Below, piece after piece: positions 34,451 through 43,600 of a stretch of 64,000 bases of DNA (the first letter of the stretch is position 1; every line of letters begins with the position of its first letter). The position numbers and the translations under genes are program-made. The notes beneath the pieces are model-generated. The model worked only from the letters and a program-made list of their open reading frames with translations. It was not told where the DNA came from and made no database searches. This DNA comes from Niallia endozanthoxylica (GTDB lineage Bacteria; Bacillota; Bacilli; Bacillales; Cytobacillaceae): assembly GCF_008710145.1 (NCBI RefSeq), contig NZ_VYKL01000010.1, forward strand, positions 248,001 to 312,000. The letters run 5' to 3'.

Positions 34451-34762
34451 ATGTATAAAGTGAAATTACATGCACGCGGACAGCTTTTTGAATATTCCTG
34501 TTCATCGACCGTTACTCCCCTGCAAGCTGCACGAAATCAGTTTATTCCTATTCCAACAGGCTGCAAGCAGGGAGGCTGTGGAATGTGCAAGATAAAGGTG
34601 CTAGAGGGCGAATATAGCCAAGAAGTCATTCGTTCCCACGAGGCTTTGTCAGATGCGGAATTAGAAAACGGTTATGCATTAGCCTGTTGTATGGTGCCAA
34701 AAAGTGATCTGCATATCATAACAGCAGAAGATTATGCGAAAACAGAAAAGGTAGAAATCTAG
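34451..34762 (+). CDS. Plant-type [2Fe-2S] ferredoxin (XylT-like)
   Basis: A 103-residue ferredoxin with the plant-type cluster pattern C-x4-C-x2-C in GCKQGGCGMCK (about residues 36-46) and the fourth Cys in ALACCMVP (about 76-77). A GTG at 34427 is in frame, but AAAGGAG lies before ATG 34451, which gives the normal ferredoxin length. Next to a catechol 2,3-dioxygenase, the best-known role is reactivation of the extradiol enzyme by reducing its iron, as XylT does. It might also serve the P450 or the Rieske oxygenases, for which no dedicated electron donor is encoded in the island. Confidence 0.88.
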   Translation: MYKVKLHARGQLFEYSCSSTVTPLQAARNQFIPIPTGCKQGGCGMCKIKVLEGEYSQEVIRSHEALSDAELENGYALACCMVPKSDLHIITAEDYAKTEKVEI

Positions 34763-34789
34763 AAATAGTTAATTAAGAAAAGAAATAAA

Positions 34790-34840
34790 AGAAATAAAAG
34801 GCATAACTAGCAGTATAAATGCGTTTTGCCTTTTATTTCT
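34790..34840. terminator. Bidirectional terminator between ferredoxin and LysR genes
   Basis: AGAAATAAAAGGC pairs perfectly with GCCTTTTATTTCT across a 25-base loop that contains a short CAT/ATG inner pairing. A/T runs within the arms serve both directions. Confidence 0.75.
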
Positions 34841-34863
34841 TATAAGTTAGAATTCTATTTTAA

Positions 34864-35778
34864 TCACTTACTTAGTAACAGCGGAGGCTGCATCCATTCT
34901 TGCTGAATGGTTTTTTGAAGATGATTTTTGATGATTTCATTGTTTTTCCTATTTTCCCTTCGATAAATGATGGAAAAGCGTGTATCAAATTGAAAATCCT
35001 GAACATGTATTATTGACAGCTGACCGCTTTCAATTTCTTCTTTCACATCTGGATAACTTAAAATTGCTAATAATCCTTTTCCACTCATGACCGCATTTTT
35101 GATTGTCTCAATATCCCCAATTTCTACGATATTTTTGAGGAAATTTAAACCGCTTTGGGCAAACTTGGCTCTTTTCTTTGCATGCGGAGTCATCAGAAAT
35201 GGTTGATTTTCCAAATCCTTCTTTAGCACGTCTGTCTTGCCTGCAAACGGATGTCTTTCTGAACAAATAATTACTAATGGGACAGAAAAAATAATATCAT
35301 GATCTAATTGATCGGTTTGATAGACTTGTGTAATCATGCGGGTTGAAACTAAACCAAATTGCAAAGATTCTTTTTCAACGAGTTTACAGGTATCAAAAGA
35401 CGGAGAGGGATTTAAGTTTAATTGTAATGAAGTAAAAGGATCATATCTCCGTTTCAATGCTTCGCTCAGTAAATTAAATAATACAGGTGTCACGCCAATG
35501 GATACGGATTGAGAAGGCTGCTCTAATTGGGAAAGCTTATTCTTTACTTCCTTATCCATTTTTTCAATTTCTAAGGCATACTTATATATTTCTAAACCAG
35601 AAGGTGTCAGCTTAATATTTCTCCCAGAACGTTCGGTTAATTTCACTCCAAAATGACGTTCAATTTCTCGAAGATGCCCGCTGATTGCTGCAGGACTTGT
35701 CAGCAACTCCTTTGCCGTTTTTGAAATACTCTCTAATTGCACGACTTTACAAAAAATAGATAAGTTGTAAAAGTTCAT
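34864..35778 (-). CDS. LysR-family regulator of the aromatic island
   Basis: A 304-residue LysR protein with an N-terminal winged helix (FCKVVQLESISKTAKELLTS, then PAAISGHLREIERHF) and an effector-binding domain. The recognition-helix stretch has Ser-Pro-Ala-Ala in place of the more usual Gln-Pro-Ala. It lies between the extradiol dioxygenase unit and the cupin-P450-TRAP transcript and is divergent from the latter. The same inverted-repeat-containing promoter precedes both of these transcripts, so this protein is the best candidate for binding there. GAGGTGAGGG precedes the ATG at 35778. The inducer is unknown but probably a pathway intermediate. Confidence 0.9.
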   Translation of the reverse strand: MNFYNLSIFCKVVQLESISKTAKELLTSPAAISGHLREIERHFGVKLTERSGRNIKLTPSGLEIYKYALEIEKMDKEVKNKLSQLEQPSQSVSIGVTPVLFNLLSEALKRRYDPFTSLQLNLNPSPSFDTCKLVEKESLQFGLVSTRMITQVYQTDQLDHDIIFSVPLVIICSERHPFAGKTDVLKKDLENQPFLMTPHAKKRAKFAQSGLNFLKNIVEIGDIETIKNAVMSGKGLLAILSYPDVKEEIESGQLSIIHVQDFQFDTRFSIIYRRENRKNNEIIKNHLQKTIQQEWMQPPLLLSK

Positions 35779-36020
35779 TCCCTCACCTCTAAATTTTTTA
35801 TATGAAAATATAGAATATTTAGATAATTACTAAAGATGAGTATTCGACAAATATACGTTTTGTCCTTCAAAATAATAAAAATTCAGCTTATAAATAGTAA
35901 AATTTCTAAACCATCTTGAATAATTACTGTTCATCCTGTCGGGAAAGGGTAGTGGGTAAACAGAGATATTTCCAATAAAATCCACTATTCTTCAAAAAAA
36001 ACGCTCTATTATTAAGTTTT

Positions 36021-36054
36021 TTCTTAAAGGTATGTTAAGAAAAATCGGTATAGT
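36021..36054 (+). promoter_or_regulatory. Promoter with a perfect 7-7-7 inverted repeat upstream of the cupin-P450-TRAP genes
   Basis: TTCTTAA-aggtatg-TTAAGAA (36021-36041) is a perfect dyad with the T-N11-A core of LysR sites. TATAGT follows at 36049-36054 with the same 28-base offset as in the element at 33388. A consensus -35 is missing. The dyad lies 240 bases from the divergent LysR gene. The rest of the 450-base intergenic region holds no gene. Confidence 0.6.
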
Positions 36055-36228
36055 AGTAGAATGCAATTTGTTTTATGATTTTTATAGAAGTTAATTACCT
36101 GTAAATTTAGAATATTATGAAAGTTATTTATTCATAGAAATGGAAATGAGTGATGTCTAAATGATGCAGGTTATTGTCGCGAAAGTGAGCTTCTTCAAAA
36201 AAATAAAAGATAAGGGAGCGAATGAAAC

Positions 36229-36837
36229 ATGGCAGAAAACCAATTGACAGAACAAAAGCTGAAGTATTCCAAGTATGTTGCTGAGATCGGCTGGGGGCCG
36301 GAATCAAGGAATTTAACGAGGGAAGAAGTAGTAGAAAAGCGAATTACCCCTCCGATTATTGGGGATGGTTTTAATTTACCTACCGCTACACATCATATTG
36401 AGTCATGGATTATTCCTGAGCCAAAGGCTTTCAGCGCGATGAGTCCTAAGGGAGGGATTCATAAGCACTTAGACTGCAGACCGCCTGGAATGTTTGCTGA
36501 AGATGATGAAACGTCCATGCTGGATAATTCACCGCATTATCATACGTATGACGAAGTATATCTTTTTACTGGTACCAATCCATACGACAACCTAGATTTA
36601 GGTGGTGAAGTAGAGCTTTGGCTGGGACTTGGAGATCAAGCTGAAAAGTTTACGTTTACAAAGCCAACAATGGTTCATATACCAGCAGGACTTGTTCATG
36701 GCCCGCTTGTTTTTCGTAAGGTAAACGATTCAGCCCGTCCGATTAGCTGGGTAGTATTCTATGATTCTCCAGTGCTTAGCAATGTCCACGTTCGCATGCT
36801 GCCTCCAGATTTTAAACAACTGGGTGAAGAAGAGTGA
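36229..36837 (+). CDS. Cupin-domain protein of unknown function
   Basis: A 202-residue protein whose middle and C-terminal part forms a cupin barrel. HYHTYDEVYLFTG (about residues 104-116) gives the first cupin motif with two His and a Glu, and PTMVHIPAGLVHGPL (about 144-158) gives the second with a His. A metal-dependent lyase, isomerase or dioxygenase activity is possible. No close named family is recognised. It begins the plus-strand run of the island after the shared promoter, with AAGGGAGCG before the ATG. It precedes the P450 gene by about 95 bases, so it probably acts on an early pathway compound. Confidence 0.75.
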   Translation: MAENQLTEQKLKYSKYVAEIGWGPESRNLTREEVVEKRITPPIIGDGFNLPTATHHIESWIIPEPKAFSAMSPKGGIHKHLDCRPPGMFAEDDETSMLDNSPHYHTYDEVYLFTGTNPYDNLDLGGEVELWLGLGDQAEKFTFTKPTMVHIPAGLVHGPLVFRKVNDSARPISWVVFYDSPVLSNVHVRMLPPDFKQLGEEE

Positions 36838-36932
36838 AGGACTAGTCAATACTCTTTGTTAAAAGATTTGTAGGAGAATCAAGTGATGACTCATTCTCCT
36901 ACAGCCTTAATATGAAAGGAAAGGTGGTAAAC

Positions 36933-38096
36933 ATGAAAAACTATAAAATGGAACTCGATAATCCAAATCTTGAGAATCCTGCTTTGGCATTTGAAGAGCT
37001 GCGCGGGAAATGTCCCGTTTCGCATACAGATGGATTTGGCGGAGGCTGGAACATTATCGGACATGAGGATATTGTCAAAACCGCCCTTGATCCAAATACC
37101 TTTTCTAACGCAGGTGCAATCAGGTATCCACATTTGCCGCGGTTCCCTTTTGAAGCCGATCCACCTCTTCATACACCATACCGTAAAGTGATGCAGGAGT
37201 TTTTTACGGAAAAGAAAATGAAAGCTTTTGCAGATAAGCTGAGGCCTATTGCTATCGAGTTGTTAGAGCCTGTTATCAACAGAGGTTATGGCGACATCGC
37301 AAAAGAAGTCAATTATCCATTGCCAGTCCGGGGTATCATGGCTTTTCTCAATCTGCCGGATCAAGATTGGCCGCGTATTATGCATTGGGCTGAAGAGCTT
37401 TACTATCGTGCGGCAGAAGGAAATCTTGTAGCCAGAAAAGCAGCGGCAGATGAACTGGAAGTTTACTGTCGAGAGGTAGTTGCAGAAAGAAAAGAAAATA
37501 TGCTTAATCCACAAGAAGATTTGCTTAGTAAAATGCTACATAACAGCTCAGAAAGTGACAGCGCTACTGTTACTGAGAACTTAGTTGTGGGAACCCTGCA
37601 TTTATTGCTGACAGCGGGACATGAATCAACCACTAGTTCTTTAGGAATCATTATCAATTATCTAGCGACACATCCAGAAGACCGTAAGCGATTGCAAGAA
37701 GACCCAGCCTTGATTCCAAATGCAATTGAAGAAATATTACGTTATGAATCACCTGTACAATTTCACCCGAGAACCGTGACAAAAGATACTGAGATACAGG
37801 GACAAGAGATTAAAGCAGGGGAAAAGGTATTTTTACAATGGGGAGCAGGAAATCGCGACGAAGAAGTCTTCCCGAATGCAGATCAATGTATTATCGATCG
37901 AAATACGAAGAAAAGTCTTGTCTTTGGCTCAGGTATCCATAAATGTATTGGAGCTCCTGTTGCCAGAACGCAACTCCGGGTTGTTATCGAGGAGCTGTTA
38001 AGCCGAACAGATTCTTTCCGTTTAAATGGTGAGATTCATAGAATAGGCTTTACCCGTTATGGAGTTAGTTCCTTGCCACTTCTAATCGAAAAATAG
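36933..38096 (+). CDS. Cytochrome P450
   Basis: A soluble 387-residue bacterial P450. The I-helix motif AGHESTT (about residues 227-233), the K-helix ExxR in EEILRYE (about 268-274) and the heme-binding loop VFGSGIHKCIGAPVARTQ (about 330-347, axial Cys) are all present. Class I P450s need a ferredoxin and a reductase. The only ferredoxin near is at 34.5 kb, and no ferredoxin reductase is in the window. The ATG at 36912 is in frame, but GAAAGGAAAGGTGG lies between it and ATG 36933, which is taken as the start. Expected to hydroxylate or demethylate the pathway substrate. Confidence 0.9.
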   Translation: MKNYKMELDNPNLENPALAFEELRGKCPVSHTDGFGGGWNIIGHEDIVKTALDPNTFSNAGAIRYPHLPRFPFEADPPLHTPYRKVMQEFFTEKKMKAFADKLRPIAIELLEPVINRGYGDIAKEVNYPLPVRGIMAFLNLPDQDWPRIMHWAEELYYRAAEGNLVARKAAADELEVYCREVVAERKENMLNPQEDLLSKMLHNSSESDSATVTENLVVGTLHLLLTAGHESTTSSLGIIINYLATHPEDRKRLQEDPALIPNAIEEILRYESPVQFHPRTVTKDTEIQGQEIKAGEKVFLQWGAGNRDEEVFPNADQCIIDRNTKKSLVFGSGIHKCIGAPVARTQLRVVIEELLSRTDSFRLNGEIHRIGFTRYGVSSLPLLIEK

Positions 38097-38161
38097 AAAT
38101 CAGGGCTGGAAGAGAAGGTAAGAGTTTACGAGAATTTCATTCTATTAGGGGGGAATAAAAG

Positions 38162-39199
38162 ATGAAAAAGCGTTTCTTTGTCACGGTTGTATTCTTATTG
38201 ATTTTCTCATTACTGGCAGCCTGTTCTTCTTCATCCTCATCTACAAGTGAAGATGGGGGCAGCGCTAAAAAATATAATTGGGCTCTTACTTCAAGCTTCC
38301 CAGCAGGCCACAATATGAATGATGTACTTCACAATATAAAGGATGAGTTGGATAAGCGGACAGACGGTGCTATTAATGTGACGATTCATGAAGACACACT
38401 TGGTAAACCGCCTGAAGCATGGGATATGACGAAAGATAATACGATTCAAATAACGTACACGGCTGAAGGTTATAATACTTCCCGTATGCCTGTGACACAA
38501 ATGATAGCGCTTCCTTTTGAAGTAACGGATCCAACCACAACATTAGAGGTGCTTCAAAAGTGGGAAGAAGAGGGCCATTTAGCAGAATTGACAGATAACT
38601 TCAAAGTGCTTGGATATGTACCGATTTCAGCCAGCCATCTTTTCCTTCGTGATAAAAAGGTTGAAAAAATGGAGGATTTAAAAGGGTTGAAGATAAGAGC
38701 TGTATCTTCTACACAGGCAGAAACACTTTCAGCATTAGGGGCATCAGGTGTAACGATTTCAGGTTCTGAAGTGTATATGAGTCTTGACCGCGGTGTAATT
38801 GATGGCACTCTGACAGGAATTGATAATATTCATGACCGAAAATTATTTGAAACAGCCGATTATGCACTTAAGCTGCCATTATATGAAGCTACGTTTACTT
38901 TATTAATGAATAAAGAAACATGGGATTCGCTATCTCCTGAATTACAAAAAACGGTACAAGAAACAGTAGATGAATTAACAGCCCAGGAGCTTAAGCGGGT
39001 AGAGGCGATGGATCAAGAATTATGGGATAAGCTTGAGAAAGATGGCTTAATGGAAGTCTATACCTTATCAGAAGAAGAACAAAAAAGATGGCATGAAGAG
39101 ACGAAGCATGTAGCTGAAAAGTATGCAGAAGAACTTGAAAAACAAGGTTACCCAGGTAAAGCAGCATTAGAATCTATGAGAGAAGCTGCTAGTAAATAA
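38162..39199 (+). CDS. TRAP transporter substrate-binding lipoprotein (DctP type), system 1
   Basis: A 345-residue extracytoplasmic solute receptor with a lipoprotein signal (hydrophobic stretch ending in lipobox LLAACS, Cys at about 20) and a Ser-rich linker. The DctP body includes KGLKIRAVSSTQAETLSALG with the Arg that normally salts a substrate carboxylate. It therefore likely binds an organic acid, which fits an aromatic or alicyclic carboxylate for this island. GGGGGG precedes the ATG. The small and large membrane subunits follow directly. Confidence 0.92.
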   Translation: MKKRFFVTVVFLLIFSLLAACSSSSSSTSEDGGSAKKYNWALTSSFPAGHNMNDVLHNIKDELDKRTDGAINVTIHEDTLGKPPEAWDMTKDNTIQITYTAEGYNTSRMPVTQMIALPFEVTDPTTTLEVLQKWEEEGHLAELTDNFKVLGYVPISASHLFLRDKKVEKMEDLKGLKIRAVSSTQAETLSALGASGVTISGSEVYMSLDRGVIDGTLTGIDNIHDRKLFETADYALKLPLYEATFTLLMNKETWDSLSPELQKTVQETVDELTAQELKRVEAMDQELWDKLEKDGLMEVYTLSEEEQKRWHEETKHVAEKYAEELEKQGYPGKAALESMREAASK

Positions 39200-39240
39200 T
39201 TGGGAAAAAGGACTGAAAAAAAGATGTTGGAGGTAAATGG

Positions 39241-39852
39241 ATGAAGTCAACGATTATTCCTGATAAAAATCGTTCTGTTGAGAATGCTGATCAATCTCCA
39301 AGTCCTAACAAAACGAATATGATTAACCGATTGACTCGTTACTGGAGTTATTTAGGAATGGCAGTCCTTATGGGGATGGTACTGATTGTTACCGTCGATG
39401 TTGCCGGCCGTTATTTTTTCAATAGTCCGATTGATGGTTCAACGGATATCATCGAAATCATGATGATACTCATGGTATATAGCAGTTTTGCCTATGGTGC
39501 CACGGAAAACAAACATGTACGAATTGATTTCCTATACAATCGATTTTCACCAGTCCTAAAGGGTTATGTGGACATTTTGACCTCCATTCTTAGTATTTTG
39601 ATTGTGGTGTTGATTTCGTGGAAATTAGGAGAGAGAGCAGTCACAATCATCAATAATCCTCCGGGACCAACAACTAGTTATTATGGCTGGGAGCTGATGC
39701 CATTTATTGCCTTTGCTGCTTTTGGAAGTGCTTTATTAGCGATACAGCTTTGTACATGGTTATATGCATCAGTTAAACTGGCATTTGGAAAAGGTACCAA
39801 CTTTCAAGGCAGCCTAAATGAAAGTGAAGCCGTTCCATCACCTCAAGAATGA
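39241..39852 (+). CDS. TRAP transporter small membrane subunit (DctQ type), system 1
   Basis: 203 residues with four hydrophobic segments between a 35-residue polar N-terminus and a polar tail, the DctQ layout. DVAGRYFFNSPIDGSTDIIE is the characteristic stretch after the first helix. It pairs with the DctM gene 72 bases downstream. TGTTGGAGG precedes the ATG. Confidence 0.9.
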   Translation: MKSTIIPDKNRSVENADQSPSPNKTNMINRLTRYWSYLGMAVLMGMVLIVTVDVAGRYFFNSPIDGSTDIIEIMMILMVYSSFAYGATENKHVRIDFLYNRFSPVLKGYVDILTSILSILIVVLISWKLGERAVTIINNPPGPTTSYYGWELMPFIAFAAFGSALLAIQLCTWLYASVKLAFGKGTNFQGSLNESEAVPSPQE

Positions 39853-39924
39853 ACAATGAAATAATCTTCCAAACAAGGATACATGTGAACATGTATCTGT
39901 GATAAAAACTAAATGGTGGTGAGA

Positions 39925-41232
39925 ATGATGGATCCAGCAATTATTGGGATCATAGGATTCTTTGTCATGTTTGTTCTATTGTTTCTAGGAATGCCGTTAG
40001 GGCTTGGGATGGCATTGGTAGGATTTGGCGGTTTTGCACTTATCTCCGGCGTGGATGGAGCACTGAATCAGCTGGGGAGGGTTCCTTATTCAACGGTTGC
40101 AAGCTACACCTTTAGTGTTCTGCCGCTGTTTGTGCTAATGGGAGAATGGCTGTCGCATTCTGGCATGATGACCAAATCGTTTGGCGCCGTCCAGAAAACA
40201 ATCGGCCGGCTGCCTGGCGGACTTGCGATGGGTTCTGTTGCTACTTGTACCCTTTTCGCTGCTTGTACCGGTTCAAGCTTAGCCACTTCTCTGACGATGA
40301 CAAAAGTTTCCCTGCCATCGATGAGAGAATACAAATACGATGATAAGTTGTCATTAGGTGCCATTGCTGCTGGAGGAACATTAGGCATTCTGCTCCCTCC
40401 AAGTACACCAATGATTGTGTATTCCATTATGACAGGTGCTTCTATTGGTTCTTTGTTTATCGGTGGAATCATTCCAGGATTAATGTTGTCAGGGATGTTT
40501 ATGCTTGGGATCTATGTTCTCTGCAAGTGGAAGCCGGAACTCGGACCCGCTGCAGCGAAAGCTAGCTTTAGTGAAATTCTAGCATCCTCTAAGTCTCTAT
40601 GGATGCCATGTCTCTTAGTCTTTATCGTATTAGGTGGAATTTGGGGCGGTGTCTTTTCTTCATCAGAAGCAGGAGGAATTGGTGCTTTCTTCGCCTTAGT
40701 CACGCTTGTGATGTTAAAAGGATTTGATATCCGTGCGATTTTAGAAGGATTAAAGGACACTGTTTTAACAACAGCCATGATCTTACTTATTGTTATGGGG
40801 GCCATGATTTTTGGAGAATTTATGACCGTTAGTGGTGTAACGAGTTTACTGGCGAACTTCTTTACAAGTCTTCCTTTTGGCAGTACAGGGATTCTCATTA
40901 TGATTCTATTAATGTATATCCTTTTAGGGTGTGTTTTGGATTCATTGGCAATGATGCTATTAACGCTTCCGCTTGTCTTTCCAGTTGTTGAAACCATTGG
41001 AGTAGACCCTATCCTATTTGGAATTTTACTTGTTATTACCATTGAAATGAGTTATATCACACCACCGCTTGGAATGGTTGTGTTCGCCTTAGCGGGAGCT
41101 GTTAAGGATGTACCGATGGCAAAAATCTTCCGCGGTTCGATGCCATTCTTTGTGATAATGGTGATTTTCCTTGGACTCTTGGTGGCTATACCAGATATTG
41201 TCCTCTGGCTGCCGGAAACGATGAAAAGTTAG
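39925..41232 (+). CDS. TRAP transporter large membrane subunit (DctM type), system 1
   Basis: A 435-residue permease with about twelve hydrophobic segments. Family stretches are PLFVLMGEWLSHSGM, LGILLPPSTPMIVYSIMTGA and ITPPLGMVVFALAG. It uses a sodium gradient to import the substrate delivered by the DctP protein. ATG at 39913 is in frame, but GGTGGTGAG follows it, so ATG 39925 (or 39928) is the start. It completes the first of two full TRAP systems in the island. Confidence 0.92.
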   Translation: MMDPAIIGIIGFFVMFVLLFLGMPLGLGMALVGFGGFALISGVDGALNQLGRVPYSTVASYTFSVLPLFVLMGEWLSHSGMMTKSFGAVQKTIGRLPGGLAMGSVATCTLFAACTGSSLATSLTMTKVSLPSMREYKYDDKLSLGAIAAGGTLGILLPPSTPMIVYSIMTGASIGSLFIGGIIPGLMLSGMFMLGIYVLCKWKPELGPAAAKASFSEILASSKSLWMPCLLVFIVLGGIWGGVFSSSEAGGIGAFFALVTLVMLKGFDIRAILEGLKDTVLTTAMILLIVMGAMIFGEFMTVSGVTSLLANFFTSLPFGSTGILIMILLMYILLGCVLDSLAMMLLTLPLVFPVVETIGVDPILFGILLVITIEMSYITPPLGMVVFALAGAVKDVPMAKIFRGSMPFFVIMVIFLGLLVAIPDIVLWLPETMKS

Positions 41233-41324
41233 CGCAGCATAACTAGAACAGTAGAATTATTTCAGTTTTATATTTCAGAATATTCTGTAAAAAATAACTA
41301 GGTAAATGAAGGGAGAAATTCATA

Positions 41325-42812
41325 ATGAAACAAAGAGAACAATTTGATGTAGTAGTAATTGGTGCAGGGATTGCGGCATCTGCTTCAGCGATAACAGCAG
41401 TAGAAAAAGGGGCAAGAGTTCTTATGATTGAGAAAGCACCGAAGCATGAAGCCGGCGGTAATGGACGTTATACAGGGGGAGGCTTCCGGATTGTCCATAA
41501 AGGAAATTCCGAGTTATATGACTACATGACGGCAATCCCGGAAAGTCAGCGTCAATTAATTGATATTAATGAATACACTGAAGATGAATTTTATTCTGAT
41601 ATCATGCGTGTGACAAATGGGATGGCTGATAATAGTTTAACAGAAATGATTGTTAAAGAGTCCAATAAAGCGTTTAAATGGGTGGATTCTTTAAACCTGG
41701 GCTGGGATGTTAACTATGATATGGCAACAAGAGTAGGAGAACGGATGGTATTTACACAAGGAGCCATTCCTTTGAATGTAAAGGGCGGCGGAGAAGGTTT
41801 TGTTGATTCCATGATTGAAGTGGCCATCAAAAAAGGCGTAGAGGTCCGCTTTGAAACAAGAGCAGCCAAGCTATTAGTCGATGAAGATGGAGCGGTATGC
41901 GGAGTAAGAACGATTAGTAAGGGTGAAGGTCAAGATATTTACGCCAACTCAGTTATTATCGCTGCCGGCGGCTTCTCTGCCAATGCAGAAATGCGTGCTA
42001 AATATTTAGGCAAAGGCTGGGATTTAGTGAAGGTTCGAGGTTCTAAGCATAATACCGGTGAAGTGATCAAAATGGCGTTAGATGTGGGTGCTCAAGCGAC
42101 AGGTGAATGGAGCGGCTCCCATTGTACGCAAATTGACCTGAGTGCTGAAGATGTCGGCGGCGGTTTAAGTACAGACCGTAAGTCTTATACGTATGGCATT
42201 TTAGTTAATACGAATGGACAGCGCTTCTTTGATGAAGGCGAAGATTTCCACGGCTATACGTATGCCAAATTAGGAAGAATCACGCGTGATCAGCCGAATG
42301 GAATTGCTTTTCAAGTGTTTGATTCAAAAGTATTTGACTTACTTATGAGTGATTATTCCCACCAAACACCAGTAGAGGCGAATACGATTGAAGAACTGGC
42401 GGAAAAACTGGATATTCCTGTTGAAACATTCAAAAAGACAGTAGAAGAATATAATGCAGCGGTTGTAGATGGTGAGTTTAATCAAGCGAAACGTGATGGC
42501 AAGCACACAGAGGGTCTTGATATTAATAAATCCAATTGGGCACAGAAAATTGATCAAGCTCCGTTCAGAGCGTACCCTGTCACATCTGGAATCACTTTCA
42601 CATTTGGCGGAGTGAAAGTGAATAAGAACGGCCAAGTGCTGGATGTAACCGATCAGCCAATCAAAGGACTGTATGCTAATGGTGAACTAGTCGGCGGCTT
42701 TTATATTGGAAACTATCCAGGCGGATCTGGGATTGTAAGAAATTTAGTATTAGGACGCAAGGCTGGGAAACATGCTGCTGCGTTAGCTGATGGCATGGTG
42801 AAAACAAACTAA
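41325..42812 (+). CDS. FAD-dependent dehydrogenase, fumarate-reductase/KstD/TcuA-like
   Basis: A 495-residue soluble flavoprotein. The N-terminal FAD motif is DVVVIGAGIAASASAITAVE (about residues 9-28). It has a C-terminal FAD closure PGGSGIVRNLVLGRKAGKHA, and a central substrate domain of the succinate dehydrogenase/fumarate reductase flavoprotein type. Relatives oxidise tricarballylate (TcuA) or introduce double bonds into ring ketones (KstD). The ETF genes that follow after 23 bases suggest that it is an oxidising dehydrogenase that passes electrons to ETF. In this island it may desaturate a ring or a side chain. The substrate is inferred only in that broad sense. Confidence 0.82.
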   Translation: MKQREQFDVVVIGAGIAASASAITAVEKGARVLMIEKAPKHEAGGNGRYTGGGFRIVHKGNSELYDYMTAIPESQRQLIDINEYTEDEFYSDIMRVTNGMADNSLTEMIVKESNKAFKWVDSLNLGWDVNYDMATRVGERMVFTQGAIPLNVKGGGEGFVDSMIEVAIKKGVEVRFETRAAKLLVDEDGAVCGVRTISKGEGQDIYANSVIIAAGGFSANAEMRAKYLGKGWDLVKVRGSKHNTGEVIKMALDVGAQATGEWSGSHCTQIDLSAEDVGGGLSTDRKSYTYGILVNTNGQRFFDEGEDFHGYTYAKLGRITRDQPNGIAFQVFDSKVFDLLMSDYSHQTPVEANTIEELAEKLDIPVETFKKTVEEYNAAVVDGEFNQAKRDGKHTEGLDINKSNWAQKIDQAPFRAYPVTSGITFTFGGVKVNKNGQVLDVTDQPIKGLYANGELVGGFYIGNYPGGSGIVRNLVLGRKAGKHAAALADGMVKTN

Positions 42813-42835
42813 TACCGTGTAAAAGGAGTGATAGA

Positions 42836-43600
42836 ATGCGTGTTGTAGTGTGCTGCAAAGCCGTTCCCACTTGGGTAGATAACCTAGAATACGATGAATC
42901 TAACAAGAAAATTAACTATGACGGCAGTGCGTTAGTGATGAATGAATCTGATGAAGCAGCTTTCGAAGAGGCCTTGTTTCTAAAAAAAGAATATGGTGCA
43001 GAAGTAATTGTGTTAACCGTTGGCGGTTTAACCTCACAAGAAATGTTGTATCAATCCTTGGCGAAAGGAGCTGACCGAGTCATTCGGGTCAGCTCTGACC
43101 AAAGTGATGATGTCGCGGAGATTTTAGCAAAAGCGATTGGGCAGCTTGAATGTGATCTTGTCTTAACGGGTGTCGAATCGAGTGATGCGATGACCGCTAA
43201 GACAGCGATGCTGCTGGCTGAAGAATTACAGCTGCCACATGCGTTTGTCGTCACAAACATCGAATATGATGAGGATCAACAAATCATGAAGGCCACTTCC
43301 GAGCTTGGACAGGGTCAATATGAAGTGCTTGGTTTACCATTTCCTTCATTAATATCTGTTCAATCGACGACAAGAACCATTAGCCAAGCATCTGTCATGA
43401 AAGTTCTGCAGGCTCGAAAGAAGAAAGTGGAATCCATGACACTTGATAGTCTGGGGTTAACTGAAGACAAGCAGTCTAATGCGTTTACCATTGTCGATCT
43501 ATTTGATCCGCCAGTAAATAATTCATGTGAAATGCTAGAAGGAAATATTGAAGAAATCTTAACAGTCTTAATGAGGAGGATTGCTGATGCAGCTAGATAA
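42836..43600 (+). CDS. etfB: Electron transfer flavoprotein, beta subunit
   Basis: A 254-residue EtfB with the start MRVVVCCKAVP, the EEALFLKKEYGAEVIVLTVG stretch and the signature DQQIMKATSELGQGQYEVLG and the following LPFPSLISVQS. With EtfA it forms a heterodimer holding FAD and AMP that moves electrons from dehydrogenases to the quinone pool. AAAAGGAGTG precedes the ATG. It is a pathway-dedicated copy, distinct from the fatty-acid oxidation etf genes that Bacillus usually has elsewhere. No ETF:quinone oxidoreductase is encoded nearby. Confidence 0.9.
   Translation: MRVVVCCKAVPTWVDNLEYDESNKKINYDGSALVMNESDEAAFEEALFLKKEYGAEVIVLTVGGLTSQEMLYQSLAKGADRVIRVSSDQSDDVAEILAKAIGQLECDLVLTGVESSDAMTAKTAMLLAEELQLPHAFVVTNIEYDEDQQIMKATSELGQGQYEVLGLPFPSLISVQSTTRTISQASVMKVLQARKKKVESMTLDSLGLTEDKQSNAFTIVDLFDPPVNNSCEMLEGNIEEILTVLMRRIADAAR

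Noticed and set aside
40512..41042. 176-codon minus-strand frame opposite the DctM gene
   Set aside because: It is a shadow frame of a clear TRAP permease; its Lys/Ile/Pro-rich composition is typical of antisense of membrane protein genes.
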